A DNA stretch of 64,000 nt from positions 1 to 64,000 of the forward strand of contig NZ_CAMTIG010000015.1 in assembly GCF_947072515.1 (NCBI RefSeq). Direction: 5' to 3'. Made by a program: the position numbers and the translations under genes. This DNA is from an uncultured Clostridium sp. Its GTDB lineage: Bacteria > Bacillota > Clostridia > Clostridiales > Clostridiaceae. This document shows, in pieces, positions 10,342-21,496 of the stretch. The notes under the pieces were generated by a model. It was not told the origin of the DNA. It worked only from the letters and a program-made list of their open reading frames with translations, and made no database searches. How positions within the stretch are numbered: the first letter of the stretch is position 1; the number at the start of each line of letters is the position of its first letter.

Positions 10342-11118
10342 ATGTATAGTGCAGATTTTTTTAAGGTAGTAGAGGGAGCTAAAAAGAAGAGGGATTTTTT
10401 TCATGACAATAAGAAGGCATATATTATGGCAGCAGCTCTTGCAGGGATGTATGTTGGACTAGCTATAATATTAGCATATACTGTAGGAGCAAAGTTTAAT
10501 GAAGCGCATTCACCAGCTACAAAGCTTGTTATGGGAATCGTATTTTCAGTAGCGTTAGTATTAGTAATGTTTGCAGGTGCAGAACTTTTTACGGGAAATA
10601 ATTTTGTTATGACAGCAGGATTTTTAGAAAAAGAAGTAACTAAGCTTGATGTTATAAAGATTTGGGGATTTAGTTACTTAGGAAACTTTATAGGATCCTT
10701 TGTAGTAGCAATATTATTTCAAATGTCTGGTCTTAATAAAGGAATTGTTGGAGAATATATGGTTGAGGGAGCATTATCAAAAATAAATGTTCCAATAGAT
10801 CAAATTCTAGTAAGAGGAATACTTTGTAATATTTTAGTTTGTCTATCTGTATGGTGTTACATAAAGATGAAGGATGAAGGGGCTAAAATTATTATTATAG
10901 GATTATGTCTTTTAGTTTTTGTTACTAGTGGATTTGAGCATAGTATTGCTAATATGTCTTTATTTATGATGGGGTTATTTGGAGATTTCAAAGAACTTAT
11001 GACAGTAAATTCAGCTTTAACTAATATTGTTTTTGCGACAATAGGAAATATTATAGGTGGAGCTGTTTTTGTAGCTATGCCGTATCATTTAATTTCAAAG
11101 ACAAAAATAAAGAAATAG
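10342..11118 (+). CDS. Formate/nitrite transporter family channel, probably a hydrosulfide channel by context
   Basis: FNT-like TM protein with AELFTGNNFVMT and FEHSIANMSLF motifs. Confidence 0.9.
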   Translation: MYSADFFKVVEGAKKKRDFFHDNKKAYIMAAALAGMYVGLAIILAYTVGAKFNEAHSPATKLVMGIVFSVALVLVMFAGAELFTGNNFVMTAGFLEKEVTKLDVIKIWGFSYLGNFIGSFVVAILFQMSGLNKGIVGEYMVEGALSKINVPIDQILVRGILCNILVCLSVWCYIKMKDEGAKIIIIGLCLLVFVTSGFEHSIANMSLFMMGLFGDFKELMTVNSALTNIVFATIGNIIGGAVFVAMPYHLISKTKIKK

Positions 11119-11135
11119 AAGAATATTATAGAGAG

Positions 11136-11164
11136 AAAGGCTGTCTTATAAGAGGACAGTCTTT
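11136..11164 (+). terminator. Terminator after the FNT gene
   Basis: AAAGGCTGTCTT / AGGACAGTCTTT stem with two G-U pairs, then T-rich tail. Confidence 0.7.
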
Positions 11165-11290
11165 TAAATTTGTAAAAAATTATATAATATAAATTGGGTG
11201 ATAAAAGTTTATAAGAAGGAAAGTGTTTAAACTATTCTTTCATAGAAAATGATATAATAAAAATAGAATTGCTTTAAGGAGGAAGAAGTA

Positions 11291-11974
11291 TTGGTTGATA
11301 TAGAAGAACTAAAAAAGATAGCGATGTTAAGAACTTCAAAAAAAAGTACACTTATGAAATTAAGTCTTTATGGCGATAAAATTAAAGTAAAAAAGGGAGA
11401 GCATATTTTTAGGGACAAGGAAATAATAAACAATATATATATTTTAATAAGTGGAAAGGTTGCTCTTTATAAATTTTCGGAAAGTTCTTATAAAAAAATA
11501 ATATTTATATTAGGTCCAGATGAGATATTAAATGAAGTTCTTATTGATGATTTACCAGCTTCAGTTAGCTGTGAAGTGTTTGAAGATTGTGAGCTTATAA
11601 GTATAAATAAATTTGATTTTTTAGATATTATGGAAGGGGATTTTGAGCTTACTAAAATAGTGTTAAATGGATTAAGTAGAAAATTAAGGCGTACATATAG
11701 ACAAATAAAAAATTCAACACCGCTTAAGATAGAAAAAAGAATAGCTGCTAAATTGTGGAAACTGTCCAAGGATTATGGGGTTATGGAAGAAAGAGGTTGT
11801 AGAATAAATATCAAAATTAGTGTGACATATCTATCAGAAATGTTTGGAATGCCAAGAGAAACTGTTTCAAGAGGAGTAAATACATTGGTAAAACAAGGAC
11901 TGATTATAAAGGATAATAAGGATATTATAGTTGTAGATAGAGATAAATTGTCAGAATATTTTAAGGGAGTGTGA
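11291..11974 (+). CDS. Crp/Fnr family transcriptional regulator
   Basis: cNMP-like domain plus HTH (VTYLSEMFGMPRETVSRGVNTLVKQGLI); TTG start with GGAGGAAG SD. Confidence 0.9.
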   Translation: MVDIEELKKIAMLRTSKKSTLMKLSLYGDKIKVKKGEHIFRDKEIINNIYILISGKVALYKFSESSYKKIIFILGPDEILNEVLIDDLPASVSCEVFEDCELISINKFDFLDIMEGDFELTKIVLNGLSRKLRRTYRQIKNSTPLKIEKRIAAKLWKLSKDYGVMEERGCRINIKISVTYLSEMFGMPRETVSRGVNTLVKQGLIIKDNKDIIVVDRDKLSEYFKGV

Positions 11975-12083
11975 TAAAAATTACAGTATAAAGATTGTTA
12001 AAACTTTATAATAACTTTAGGAAATAATGAGCATAATTCTAATGAAGTGAATTTTATGTTTTGATTTTGGAAGGAGTTTTATT

Positions 12084-13100
12084 ATGGGTATCAAATTAAG
12101 AAAAGAGGATGTAAATAGTTTAATAAAAAGTATTTCTCCTAGAGTAAAAGTTTTTGCTCCAAAGGTTTTTGAAGGAAAAGGAAGATTCTCAGAAACTGAT
12201 ATGATAAGATATGGTGAGATAGAGGATATATCAGAAATTATTTTTGATAAAAAATCAAATTTTTCATCAAAGGAAATAATAACACCAATTACGCAAACAT
12301 TATTTTTCTTTACAGAAGATGAATTTAAAGAATCTAAAGGTGAAGAATATATACCAGTTATTATTTTAAGAAGTTGTGATATGCATGCTATAAAAAGATT
12401 TGATGATATATACTTAAATAATGGATTTGAAGATGTCTATTATAAAAGAATAAGAGAAAAAGCGAAGTTTATAGTAATAGGTTGTGAGAAGAGTTTTGAA
12501 AATTGTTTCTGTGTTTCAATGGAAACAAATAAAACAGATGCTTATGATGCATATTTAAAGGTTGATGAAGATTTCGTTTACATAGATATAAAAGATGAAG
12601 AAATAAAGAATGCAGTTGAATCTTTAGACAAAGTAGAATGTGAAGTAGAAAAAGAATTTGTTACTTCAAATGATATAAAAGTAGATATTCCAGATAATAT
12701 AGATACAAGAATTTTTAAATCAACTATGTGGAATGAATACAATGAAAGATGTATCGCTTGTGGAAGATGTAATTTTGTATGTCCAACATGTACTTGTAAC
12801 ACAATGCAAGATATATTCTATAAGGATAATGAAAAAGCTGGAGAAAGAAGAAGAGTCTGGGCATCTTGTCAAGTAGCTGGATTTACTACAATGGCTGGTG
12901 GACATGAATTTAGAAAAGCTAATGGCGAAAAAATGAGATTTAAAGTAATGCATAAAGTTTATGATTACAAAAAGAGATGGGGCTATCACATGTGTACTGG
13001 ATGTGGAAGATGTGATGATATATGCCCACAATACATTAGTATGCCAGGTGCTGTAAATAAATTAAGAAAAGCAATGGACGAGGTGACTGCAGATGAATAA
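12084..13100 (+). CDS. asrA: Anaerobic sulfite reductase subunit A
   Basis: 4Fe-4S motifs CIACGRCNFVCPTC and CTGCGRCDDICP, followed by asrB/asrC. Confidence 0.93.
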   Translation: MGIKLRKEDVNSLIKSISPRVKVFAPKVFEGKGRFSETDMIRYGEIEDISEIIFDKKSNFSSKEIITPITQTLFFFTEDEFKESKGEEYIPVIILRSCDMHAIKRFDDIYLNNGFEDVYYKRIREKAKFIVIGCEKSFENCFCVSMETNKTDAYDAYLKVDEDFVYIDIKDEEIKNAVESLDKVECEVEKEFVTSNDIKVDIPDNIDTRIFKSTMWNEYNERCIACGRCNFVCPTCTCNTMQDIFYKDNEKAGERRRVWASCQVAGFTTMAGGHEFRKANGEKMRFKVMHKVYDYKKRWGYHMCTGCGRCDDICPQYISMPGAVNKLRKAMDEVTADE

Positions 13101-13890
13101 GAATGAATATATACCATATGTATCAAGAATATTAGATGTAATTAAACATACTGAAATAGAATATACTTTTAGAATGGAATTTGAAGGCGAAGTTAAGCCA
13201 GGACAATTTTTTGAAATATCGTTACCTAAATATGGAGAAGCTCCAATTTCAGTAAGTGGAATTGGTGAAAACTTTGTAGACTTAACAATAAGAAAAGTTG
13301 GAAAAGTAACAAATGAAGTATTTAATAATTATGTTGGAGATAAACTTTTCATGAGAGGTCCTTATGGAAATGGATTTGATATAGATAATTATAAAGGAAA
13401 AGAAATTGTTGTTGTTGCTGGAGGAACAGGACTTTCACCAGTTAGAGGTGTTGTAGATCATTTTGCTAAAAATAAAGAAGAATCTACAGGATCTACATTA
13501 ATAGTTGGTTTCAAATCACCTAAAGATGCTTTATTTAAAGAAGATTTAAAAGCTTGGGAAAAAGAATTAGATAACTTAATAGTTACAGTTGATTCAGCAG
13601 AAGAAGGATATACAGGACATACAGGTCTTGTAACTAAATTCATTCCAGAATTAGAAATAAAAGATATAGAAAATGTTCAAGTAATAGTTGTAGGACCTCC
13701 TATGATGATGAAATTTACAGTTCTAGAATTCTTGAAAAGAGGAATTAAGGAAGAAAATATTTGGATTTCTCAAGAAAGAAAAATGTGCTGTGGAGTAGGA
13801 AAATGTGGACACTGCAAAATAGATGATACATATATTTGTTTAGATGGTCCAGTATTTAACTATACAAAAGGAAAAGACTTAATAGATTAG
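13093..13890 (+). CDS. asrB: Anaerobic sulfite reductase subunit B
   Basis: FAD/NAD reductase fold (VVAGGTGLSPVRG) and C-terminal CCGVGKCGHC. Confidence 0.93.
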   Translation: MNKNEYIPYVSRILDVIKHTEIEYTFRMEFEGEVKPGQFFEISLPKYGEAPISVSGIGENFVDLTIRKVGKVTNEVFNNYVGDKLFMRGPYGNGFDIDNYKGKEIVVVAGGTGLSPVRGVVDHFAKNKEESTGSTLIVGFKSPKDALFKEDLKAWEKELDNLIVTVDSAEEGYTGHTGLVTKFIPELEIKDIENVQVIVVGPPMMMKFTVLEFLKRGIKEENIWISQERKMCCGVGKCGHCKIDDTYICLDGPVFNYTKGKDLID

Positions 13891-13909
13891 TAAGTTTGGA
13901 GGGAATACT

Positions 13910-14890
13910 GTGGATATAAATTTAAAAAAATTAAAAAAGAATGCTTTTAGATACACAAAAGAAAGAGGAATAACAGCTTCAAGAGTTAGAGTTCCAGGTG
14001 GGCATATAGAAGCAAAACATTTAACTAGATTAGCAGAAATTGCAGAAACTTATGGAAATGGAGGCCTTCATATTACTACTAGACAAGGTTTTGAAATTCC
14101 AGGAATTAAAATGCAAGACGTTGATAAAGTAAATGATATGCTTCAAGATGTAATTGAAGGATTAGAAATAAATCAAGTTGTAGAAGGAACAGGTTATTCA
14201 GCAGCAGGAACAAGAAATGTTTCAGCTTGTATCGGAAATCAAGTTTGTCCTTTTGGGAACTATAATACAACTAAGTTTGCAAAAAGAATAGAAAAAGAAA
14301 TTTTTCCAAATGATTTACATTTTAAAGTTGCATTAACTGGATGTCCAAACGATTGTATGAAAGTAAGAATGCATGACTTTGGAATTATAGGGATGACAGA
14401 ACCACAATATGAATATGATAGATGTGTAAGTTGTGGTGCATGTGTAAGAGCTTGTAAAAAGAAATCAACAGGTGCATTAACTGTTGAAAACTATAAAGTA
14501 GTAAGAGATCCTCAAAAATGTATCGGATGTGGGCAATGTGTTATAGAATGTCCTACTGGTGCTTGGACTAGAAGTAAAGAAACTTATTATAGATTATCTA
14601 TAATGGGAAGAAGCGGAAAGAAGAATCCAAGACTAGGAGAAGATTTCTTAATTTGGGCTGACGAAGAAAGTATTTCAAAAATTATATTAAATACTTATAA
14701 ATATGTAAGAGAATATATATTAAAAGATGCACCAGAAGGTAAAGAGCATATTGGATATATAATTGATAGAACAGGATTTATGGAATGGAAAAAATGGGCT
14801 CTAGATGGAGTTACATTAAGTGATAAAGCAATAATAAAAAATAATGTTTATTGGAGTGGAATCAAATATCCAAATTCACAAAATTATTAA
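13910..14890 (+). CDS. asrC: Anaerobic sulfite reductase subunit C (siroheme subunit)
   Basis: HITTRQGFEIPG, ALTGCPNDCMK siroheme/4Fe-4S motif, two ferredoxin motifs; GTG start. Confidence 0.93.
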   Translation: MDINLKKLKKNAFRYTKERGITASRVRVPGGHIEAKHLTRLAEIAETYGNGGLHITTRQGFEIPGIKMQDVDKVNDMLQDVIEGLEINQVVEGTGYSAAGTRNVSACIGNQVCPFGNYNTTKFAKRIEKEIFPNDLHFKVALTGCPNDCMKVRMHDFGIIGMTEPQYEYDRCVSCGACVRACKKKSTGALTVENYKVVRDPQKCIGCGQCVIECPTGAWTRSKETYYRLSIMGRSGKKNPRLGEDFLIWADEESISKIILNTYKYVREYILKDAPEGKEHIGYIIDRTGFMEWKKWALDGVTLSDKAIIKNNVYWSGIKYPNSQNY

Positions 14891-14891
14891 T

Positions 14892-14932
14892 AAAAAAGCT
14901 GGATTTTCTAATAGAAAATCCAGCTTTTTTTG
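14892..14932 (+). terminator. Terminator after asrC
   Basis: AAAAAAGCTGGATTTTCT / AGAAAATCCAGCTTTTTT. Confidence 0.9.
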
Positions 14933-15067
14933 AAAAAAACATAAAGTTAAAAATAAATTAAAATATATAATAAAAACTTATATAATATATTGAAAGATAA
15001 AATAGGTTTAATTTCTAAAATTATGTTAAAATATTAATTGAAATTAAAGATTAGGAGTAGAAAGTTT

Positions 15068-16258
15068 ATGATAGGATTAGTGGGTGTAAAAAAAGATACT
15101 CCGCTTGAAATAAGAGAAAAATTTTCAGTAAGTAATAAAATGAAGGAAAATGCCATAGAAAAATTAAAAGATTCGGTAGAAGAATTAATTATATTAAGTA
15201 CATGTAATAGAACAGAAATTTATTTTAATCATTTTTTAGAAGATGAAGAAATATTAAAAAAAATTTTTGAAGCTTTTAATTTTGACAAGAAGTATATGGA
15301 ATATGTGTTTATAGTAAATAATGATATAGCAATTAAGCATTTATTTTTAGTTGTATGTGGATTTCATTCAAAAATATTAGGAGAAGACCAGATACTTGGA
15401 CAAATAAAAGATGCATTTAATTATAGTTTAGAGAAGAAACTTGTAAAAAATGAACTTTTAAGATTGTTTCAAAGTGCAATAACTTGTGGGAAAAGATTTA
15501 GATATGAAGCGGAACTTTATAAAATACCTGTATCCTCTGCATCTATTAGCGTGAATAAATGTATTGAGGACAAATTAAGAACAATTATGGTTTTAGGCTA
15601 TGGAGACGTAGGAAAACTAGTAGTTAAAGGACTTTTATCACATAAATATATTTCTAAAGTATTTATAGTTGTTAGAGATAAAAATAAAGTGTTAGAAATT
15701 GATGAGAGAGTAGAAGTTTTAACATTTGAAGAGAAAAATAGATTTATAAATGAAGTTGAAGGAATAATTTCATGTACAGCAGCACCACATACTGTTGTAA
15801 AAAAAGATGATTTGAATGTAGAAGGAAATAAAATAGATATTTTTGATTTAGCACTACCAAGAGACGTAGATTTAGAATTATATAAAAATGAAAGATTTAA
15901 AATATTAAATATAGATAATATAAGTAAGATAGATGATATAAATAAAGAATTAAGAAAAGAAAAAATGGAAGAATTTAAATTTTTAATAGAGAGATTTATA
16001 ACGGAATATAAAGACTGGTTAAAAATAAGAGAAATATCTCCATATATAAAGCAAATAAGAGAAAAAGAAAACTTAGAAAAGGAAAAGAGATATAATACAT
16101 ATAAAAGAAAAACTAGAAGAGAAGAAAAGATAGTAGATACAATGATAAAAAGTATGGGAAATTTATATGCAAGTAAAGCTATAGAAGTATTAAAAGAAGA
16201 GGCTTTGAAGGGCAGGGAAGAAGAGTGTCTAGAGATTTTAAAGAAAATATTCCTTTAG
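15068..16258 (+). CDS. hemA: Glutamyl-tRNA reductase
   Basis: STCNRTEIYF, ILGEDQILGQIKDAF; ATG 15068 preferred over track start 15038 (SD GGAG). Confidence 0.93.
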   Translation: MIGLVGVKKDTPLEIREKFSVSNKMKENAIEKLKDSVEELIILSTCNRTEIYFNHFLEDEEILKKIFEAFNFDKKYMEYVFIVNNDIAIKHLFLVVCGFHSKILGEDQILGQIKDAFNYSLEKKLVKNELLRLFQSAITCGKRFRYEAELYKIPVSSASISVNKCIEDKLRTIMVLGYGDVGKLVVKGLLSHKYISKVFIVVRDKNKVLEIDERVEVLTFEEKNRFINEVEGIISCTAAPHTVVKKDDLNVEGNKIDIFDLALPRDVDLELYKNERFKILNIDNISKIDDINKELRKEKMEEFKFLIERFITEYKDWLKIREISPYIKQIREKENLEKEKRYNTYKRKTRREEKIVDTMIKSMGNLYASKAIEVLKEEALKGREEECLEILKKIFL

Positions 16259-16857
16259 AGTATTTAAATATAGCTCTTTATAGTAAAAAAATTAAAGTTT
16301 TGATTATTGGTGGTGGAAATGCAGCTTTAATAAAAGTGAGAGGACTTTTAAAGTCAAAAGCAGAAGTCACAGTATTATCAAAAGAATTTATAGAAGAATT
16401 AGAAAAAATGAATTCTTTTAATAAGATAGAGCATGAGTATAATGTGAGATATCTGAATGGACATAATTTAATAATCATATGTGTTGAAAATAAAATACTT
16501 ATAGAAAAGATAAAATTAGAATGTGAAAGTTTAGATAAGCTTTATTTAAATTGTAGTGAAGGTACTGATGGAGATTTTGTAATTCAAAGTACTGTATCTA
16601 CAAAGAACATTAATTTGGGATTAAATATAAAAAATAAGAATCCTAAAGGTTCAGTATTCTTAAAAAATAAAATAGAAAATTATCTTTTAGAATTTGAGCC
16701 CTTTATAGAATATACAACAAATATAAGAAATACTATAAAAGATAGAAATGATAAAAAGGTAATTTTAAATTTTATCCATGAAGATGATTTTAAATATATT
16801 TTTGATAAAGGAAAAGCAAATTATGTTTTAGAAATGTTTTTCAATGACATAGTTTAA
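16225..16857 (+). CDS. Precorrin-2 dehydrogenase-like protein (SirC/CysG N-terminal domain)
   Basis: [18 protein letters not shown] Rossmann motif inside the siroheme operon. Confidence 0.8.
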   Translation: MSRDFKENIPLEYLNIALYSKKIKVLIIGGGNAALIKVRGLLKSKAEVTVLSKEFIEELEKMNSFNKIEHEYNVRYLNGHNLIIICVENKILIEKIKLECESLDKLYLNCSEGTDGDFVIQSTVSTKNINLGLNIKNKNPKGSVFLKNKIENYLLEFEPFIEYTTNIRNTIKDRNDKKVILNFIHEDDFKYIFDKGKANYVLEMFFNDIV

Positions 16858-16870
16858 GATAGGTGGAAAA

Positions 16871-17740
16871 ATGAATTATATTGTAGGAACTAGAAAATCA
16901 GAATTAGCACAAGTTCAAGCTGATTACGTTATAAAACTTTTAAAAGAAAAGCTTTCAGCAGAAGGTGAAAAACTGCTTATTGTAACAGAGGGTGATAGAA
17001 GGCTAGATGTTGCATTAAATAAAATTGGTGGGAAAGGTCTTTTTATAAAAGAAATTGAATATGCACTATTAGAAGGAAGATCGCACTTAGCAGTTCATAG
17101 TATGAAAGATGTACCATATAAATTAGAAGATGATTTTATTTTAGCTGCTATGCCGGAGAGAGAAGATATTCGTGATGTATTAGTTTCAAATGGAGTACTT
17201 TTAAAAGATATAAAAAAAGGTGGGAAAATTGGAACAAGTAGCATAAGAAGAGTTGAAATGCTTAAGAGATTAAGACCAGATTTAGATATTGTACCTATAA
17301 GAGGAAATGTTCAAACTAGATTAAAGAAAATGAAAGAACAAGGGTTAGATGGAATAATACTTGCAGCAGCAGGACTTAAAAGATTAGGAATGGAAAAAAT
17401 TATAACAGAATATTTTGATCCAAAAGAATTCCTTCCGGCTGTTGGGCAAGGGGCATTAGGAATTGAATGCTTAAAGAACTTTGAAGGTTTAGATGAAATT
17501 AAGAAACTAGACAATAAAGAAGTTAGAGTAAGTGTAGAAGCTGAAAGAAGTTTCATGAGAAGATTAAATGGAGATTGTCATAGTTTAATTGGAATTTACT
17601 CTGAAATTATGGGAGATGAACTTTATTTAAAGGGAACATTTAAAGTTAATGGTAAACTAGTAATAAAAGATATCACTGGGAAAAAGAGTGATAATATAGC
17701 TTTAGGAGAAGCTTTAGCAGAAAAGATATTAAAAGGATAG
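16871..17740 (+). CDS. hemC: Porphobilinogen deaminase
   Basis: [28 protein letters not shown] motifs. Confidence 0.95.
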   Translation: MNYIVGTRKSELAQVQADYVIKLLKEKLSAEGEKLLIVTEGDRRLDVALNKIGGKGLFIKEIEYALLEGRSHLAVHSMKDVPYKLEDDFILAAMPEREDIRDVLVSNGVLLKDIKKGGKIGTSSIRRVEMLKRLRPDLDIVPIRGNVQTRLKKMKEQGLDGIILAAAGLKRLGMEKIITEYFDPKEFLPAVGQGALGIECLKNFEGLDEIKKLDNKEVRVSVEAERSFMRRLNGDCHSLIGIYSEIMGDELYLKGTFKVNGKLVIKDITGKKSDNIALGEALAEKILKG

Positions 17741-19213
17741 GTGACTTACATGAATGGAAAAGCATATTTAATCGGAGCAGGACCTCTAGATGAAGAATTA
17801 TTAACTTTAAAAGGAAAGAGAATATTAGAAAAATGTACAGCGGTTGTTTATGATAGATTAGTATCTACAAATATATTGAATTTTTTAAATGAAGATTGTG
17901 AATTATATTATTGCGGTAAAAAACCTAATGCTCATTCAATGAAACAAGAAGAAATAAATGAACTTTTAGTTGAGCTTGTGAAAAAGGGACATATAGTTGG
18001 AAGAATAAAAGGTGGAGATCCATATGTATTTGGAAGAGGTGGAGAAGAAGCACTAGCTCTTTTAGATGAAAATTTAGAGTTTGAGGTTATTCCAGGAGTA
18101 ACATCACCAGTATCAGTATTAAACTATGCAGGAATTCCAATTACACATAGAGGATTATCACAAAGTTTTCATATTGTAACAGGAATGTCAGCTAAAAGCC
18201 TAAATGTAAATTTTGAAGCTTTAGCAAAAGAAAATGGAACTTTAGTGTTTATGATGGGACTTGAAAATATCGATATTATAACTGATGAACTTATGAAACA
18301 TGGTAAAGATAAAAGTACTAAAAGTGCTGTAGTTATGAAGGGAACATCTGCTAAACAAAAAAAGGTTGTTGGAACACTAGAGAATATAGGAAGACTTGCT
18401 AGAGAAGCAAATTTAGAATCTCCATGTATAATTGTTGTTGGAGAAGTAGTTTCATTAAATGAAAGTTTAGATTGGTTTATCAAGAAACCTTTATTTGGGA
18501 AAAATATTTGTATTACAAGAAGCAAAGAACAATCTACTAATTTAAAAAATTCATTAAAAGATTTAGGTGCATTTGTTACAGAAATAAATTCTATCAAAAT
18601 AGAAGAGAGAAAAGAGCAATTAGCTCAATATATAGATATTTTAGAAGGATATAATCACTTAATATTTACATCAGTTAATGGAGTTAATATATTCTTTGAT
18701 TATTTAATGGATAAAGAGTATGATGTAAGAAATATTAGAGGAGACTTTTATGCTATTGGAAATGCTACAAAGAGAGCCTTATTAAAAAGAGGAATTGTAG
18801 CTAAAAAGACAGCGAAAACTTTTGTGGCAGAAGGATTATTTGAAGAGATAAAAGAACTTGTTTCAAAAGGAGACAGAGTATTAATTCCAACTTCAGAGAA
18901 AGCAAGAGATTATTTAAAAGAAAACCTAGAAAAATTAGGAGCAGAAGTTGATAGAGTTAATATCTATAATACTGTTAAAGGTAATCTTTATGATGCAAGA
19001 TGTTTTGATGATGTAGATTATGTATTATATACAAGTCCAACTACAGTTGAAAATATGATTGATTTAATAGGAATAGAAAAGTTAAAAGAAAAGAAAACTA
19101 TTGCTATTGGACCAAAGACAGCTAATGCATTAAAAGAAAATGAAATGGAATATAAGATGTGTAAAAAACATTCAGAAGAAGGATTTTTACAAGAAATAAT
19201 TGGATTAGTATAG
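17741..19213 (+). CDS. cobA-hemD: Uroporphyrinogen-III C-methyltransferase / synthase fusion
   Basis: YLIGAGPLDEELLTLKG, GRIKGGDPYVFGRGGEE, then a HemD-like C-terminal half. Confidence 0.93.
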   Translation: MTYMNGKAYLIGAGPLDEELLTLKGKRILEKCTAVVYDRLVSTNILNFLNEDCELYYCGKKPNAHSMKQEEINELLVELVKKGHIVGRIKGGDPYVFGRGGEEALALLDENLEFEVIPGVTSPVSVLNYAGIPITHRGLSQSFHIVTGMSAKSLNVNFEALAKENGTLVFMMGLENIDIITDELMKHGKDKSTKSAVVMKGTSAKQKKVVGTLENIGRLAREANLESPCIIVVGEVVSLNESLDWFIKKPLFGKNICITRSKEQSTNLKNSLKDLGAFVTEINSIKIEERKEQLAQYIDILEGYNHLIFTSVNGVNIFFDYLMDKEYDVRNIRGDFYAIGNATKRALLKRGIVAKKTAKTFVAEGLFEEIKELVSKGDRVLIPTSEKARDYLKENLEKLGAEVDRVNIYNTVKGNLYDARCFDDVDYVLYTSPTTVENMIDLIGIEKLKEKKTIAIGPKTANALKENEMEYKMCKKHSEEGFLQEIIGLV

Positions 19214-19223
19214 ATTAAAGGGA

Positions 19224-20198
19224 GTGTTTAAATTGATAAAAAGAGGAAGAAGATTAAGAGTAAACGAAAGTATGAGAAGTTTAGTTAGGGAAACAACATT
19301 ATCATCATCAGATTTTATATTCCCTATATTTGTAGTTGAAGGCGAAGGAATAAAAAATGAAATTTCATCTTTACCAGGTATATATCATTACTCAGTAGAT
19401 AGATTAAATGAAGTTATCGAGGAAGTTGTAGAATGTAATATAAAAGGTGTGATATTATTCGGAATTCCAGAACATAAAGATTGTTGTGGAAGTGAATCAT
19501 TTAGTGAAGATGGAATAGTACAAAAAGGAATTAGAAAAATAAAAGAAATAAATAAAGATATTTTAGTTGTTACAGATGTTTGTATGTGCGAATATACAGA
19601 CCATGGTCATTGTGGAATTTTAGATGGAGAGTATGTTGATAATGATAAGACTTTAGAATATTTAAATAAAATAGCTTTATCTCATGCTAAAGCGGGAGCC
19701 GATATAATTGCACCATCAGATATGATGGATGGAAGAGTTGGAACTATAAGAGAAATATTAGATAACAACGGGTTTGTAAATATTCCAATAATGAGTTATT
19801 CAGCTAAATATTGTTCAGCGTACTATGGACCTTTCAGAGCGGCAGCAAATTCTGCACCAAGTTTTGGAGATAGAAAAACATATCAAATGGATCCAGGAAA
19901 TAGATTAGAGGCAATTAGAGAAGTTAAAGAAGATATAGAAGAAGGTGCAGATATCGTTATGGTAAAACCAGCTCTTTCTTATTTAGATGTAGTTCGTGAA
20001 GTAAGAAATACTTGTGATTTACCATTAGCTGTATACAATGTAAGTGGTGAATATGCAATGATTAAAGCAGCGGCTAAAATGGGACTTATTGATGAAGAAA
20101 GAATAATATTAGAAACTTTAACATCAATGAAAAGAGCTGGAGCAGATATTATAATTACGTATCATGCATTAGAAGCTAGTAGAGCTTTAAATAAATAG
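19224..20198 (+). CDS. hemB: Delta-aminolevulinic acid dehydratase
   Basis: DVCMCEYTDHGHCG, IAPSDMMDGRVG; true start may be TTG 19233. Confidence 0.95.
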   Translation: MFKLIKRGRRLRVNESMRSLVRETTLSSSDFIFPIFVVEGEGIKNEISSLPGIYHYSVDRLNEVIEEVVECNIKGVILFGIPEHKDCCGSESFSEDGIVQKGIRKIKEINKDILVVTDVCMCEYTDHGHCGILDGEYVDNDKTLEYLNKIALSHAKAGADIIAPSDMMDGRVGTIREILDNNGFVNIPIMSYSAKYCSAYYGPFRAAANSAPSFGDRKTYQMDPGNRLEAIREVKEDIEEGADIVMVKPALSYLDVVREVRNTCDLPLAVYNVSGEYAMIKAAAKMGLIDEERIILETLTSMKRAGADIIITYHALEASRALNK

Positions 20199-20200
20199 GG

Positions 20201-21496
20201 GTGAACAAAATGAATAAAGAGATTTTTTTAAAGTCAAAAGAAGTTATGCCAGGTGGAGTAAACAGCCCAGTTAGAGCATTTAATGGAATGGGAATAAATC
20301 CTAAAGTAATTAAAAAAGGATATGGAGTTATTTTAGAGGATGAAGATTCAAAAGAATATATAGATTTTGTTCTTGCATGGGGACCAATGATATTAGGTCA
20401 TAGTGATAAAGATGTTGTTAATGCAATAAGTAATGCAGCAAAAGATTCTATAGCATTTGGAGCACCAACTAAGGGTGAGCTTCAAATGGCAGAATTTTTA
20501 TGTGATGAAATAGAAAGCTTAGAGATGATAAGAATGGTTAACTCAGGTACAGAAGCGACTATGAGTGCTATAAAGCTTGCAAGAGGATGGACTAAGAGAG
20601 ATAAAATAGTTAAATTTGCAGGGTGTTATCATGGGCATTTTGATGGATTTTTAATAGAAGCTGGTTCAGGAGTTTTAACTGAAGGAATAAAAGGTTCTCT
20701 TGGAGTACCAGATAGTATAGTTAAAAATACAGTTATTGCAAAATATAATGATGAAGAAAGCATAAAAGAAATCTTCGAAAAATATGGAGATGAAATAGCT
20801 TGTGTTATTATTGAACCAATAGCTGGAAATATGGGAGTTATAAAAGCTAAAGATAGTTTTATGAAATTCTTAAGAGCTGAATGTGATAAGAATGGATCAC
20901 TTCTTATATTTGATGAAGTAATGAGTGGATTTAGAGCAAGTTATTTAGGAGCATCTAAATATTTTGATGAAAAACCTGATTTAGTAACATATGCAAAAAT
21001 AATAGGTGGAGGTCTTCCTTGTGGTGTTTATGGAGGAAGAAAAGATATAATGGAATCTTTAGCACCACTTGGTGGAGTATATCAAGCTGGAACTATGTCT
21101 GGAAATCCAGTAGTAGTTGCTGCAGGACTTGCAACATTAAATAAATTAAAAGATAATAAAGAAGTATTCTATAAGCATATTGATGAAATTGGAGCAATGT
21201 TAGAAAATGGAGTAAAAGAAATATCTGATAAGTATGGAATTAATGTTGCATTTAATAGAATTGGTGGAATGATGACTATTTTCTTTACTGATGAAGAAGT
21301 AATAGATACTTTTGAAAAAGTTAAAGAATGTAATAGTGAAAGATTTAAAAGATATTTCCTTTATATGATGGATAAAGGATTTAATATACCACCATCACAA
21401 TTTGAAGCATTATTCTTATCAGTACACCATAATAAAGAGCATATAGAGAAGTTCTTAAAAGCGTATGAAGAGTTCTGTATAGAGGAAAGTAAATAA
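20201..21496 (+). CDS. hemL: Glutamate-1-semialdehyde 2,1-aminomutase
   Basis: MPGGVNSPVRAFNGMG, MVNSGTEATMSAIKLARG, YQAGTMSGNP. Confidence 0.95.
   Translation: MNKMNKEIFLKSKEVMPGGVNSPVRAFNGMGINPKVIKKGYGVILEDEDSKEYIDFVLAWGPMILGHSDKDVVNAISNAAKDSIAFGAPTKGELQMAEFLCDEIESLEMIRMVNSGTEATMSAIKLARGWTKRDKIVKFAGCYHGHFDGFLIEAGSGVLTEGIKGSLGVPDSIVKNTVIAKYNDEESIKEIFEKYGDEIACVIIEPIAGNMGVIKAKDSFMKFLRAECDKNGSLLIFDEVMSGFRASYLGASKYFDEKPDLVTYAKIIGGGLPCGVYGGRKDIMESLAPLGGVYQAGTMSGNPVVVAAGLATLNKLKDNKEVFYKHIDEIGAMLENGVKEISDKYGINVAFNRIGGMMTIFFTDEEVIDTFEKVKECNSERFKRYFLYMMDKGFNIPPSQFEALFLSVHHNKEHIEKFLKAYEEFCIEESK

Noticed and set aside
12720-13031. Minus-strand ORFs opposite asrA
   Set aside because: Overlap the conserved ferredoxin motifs of asrA; shadow ORFs.
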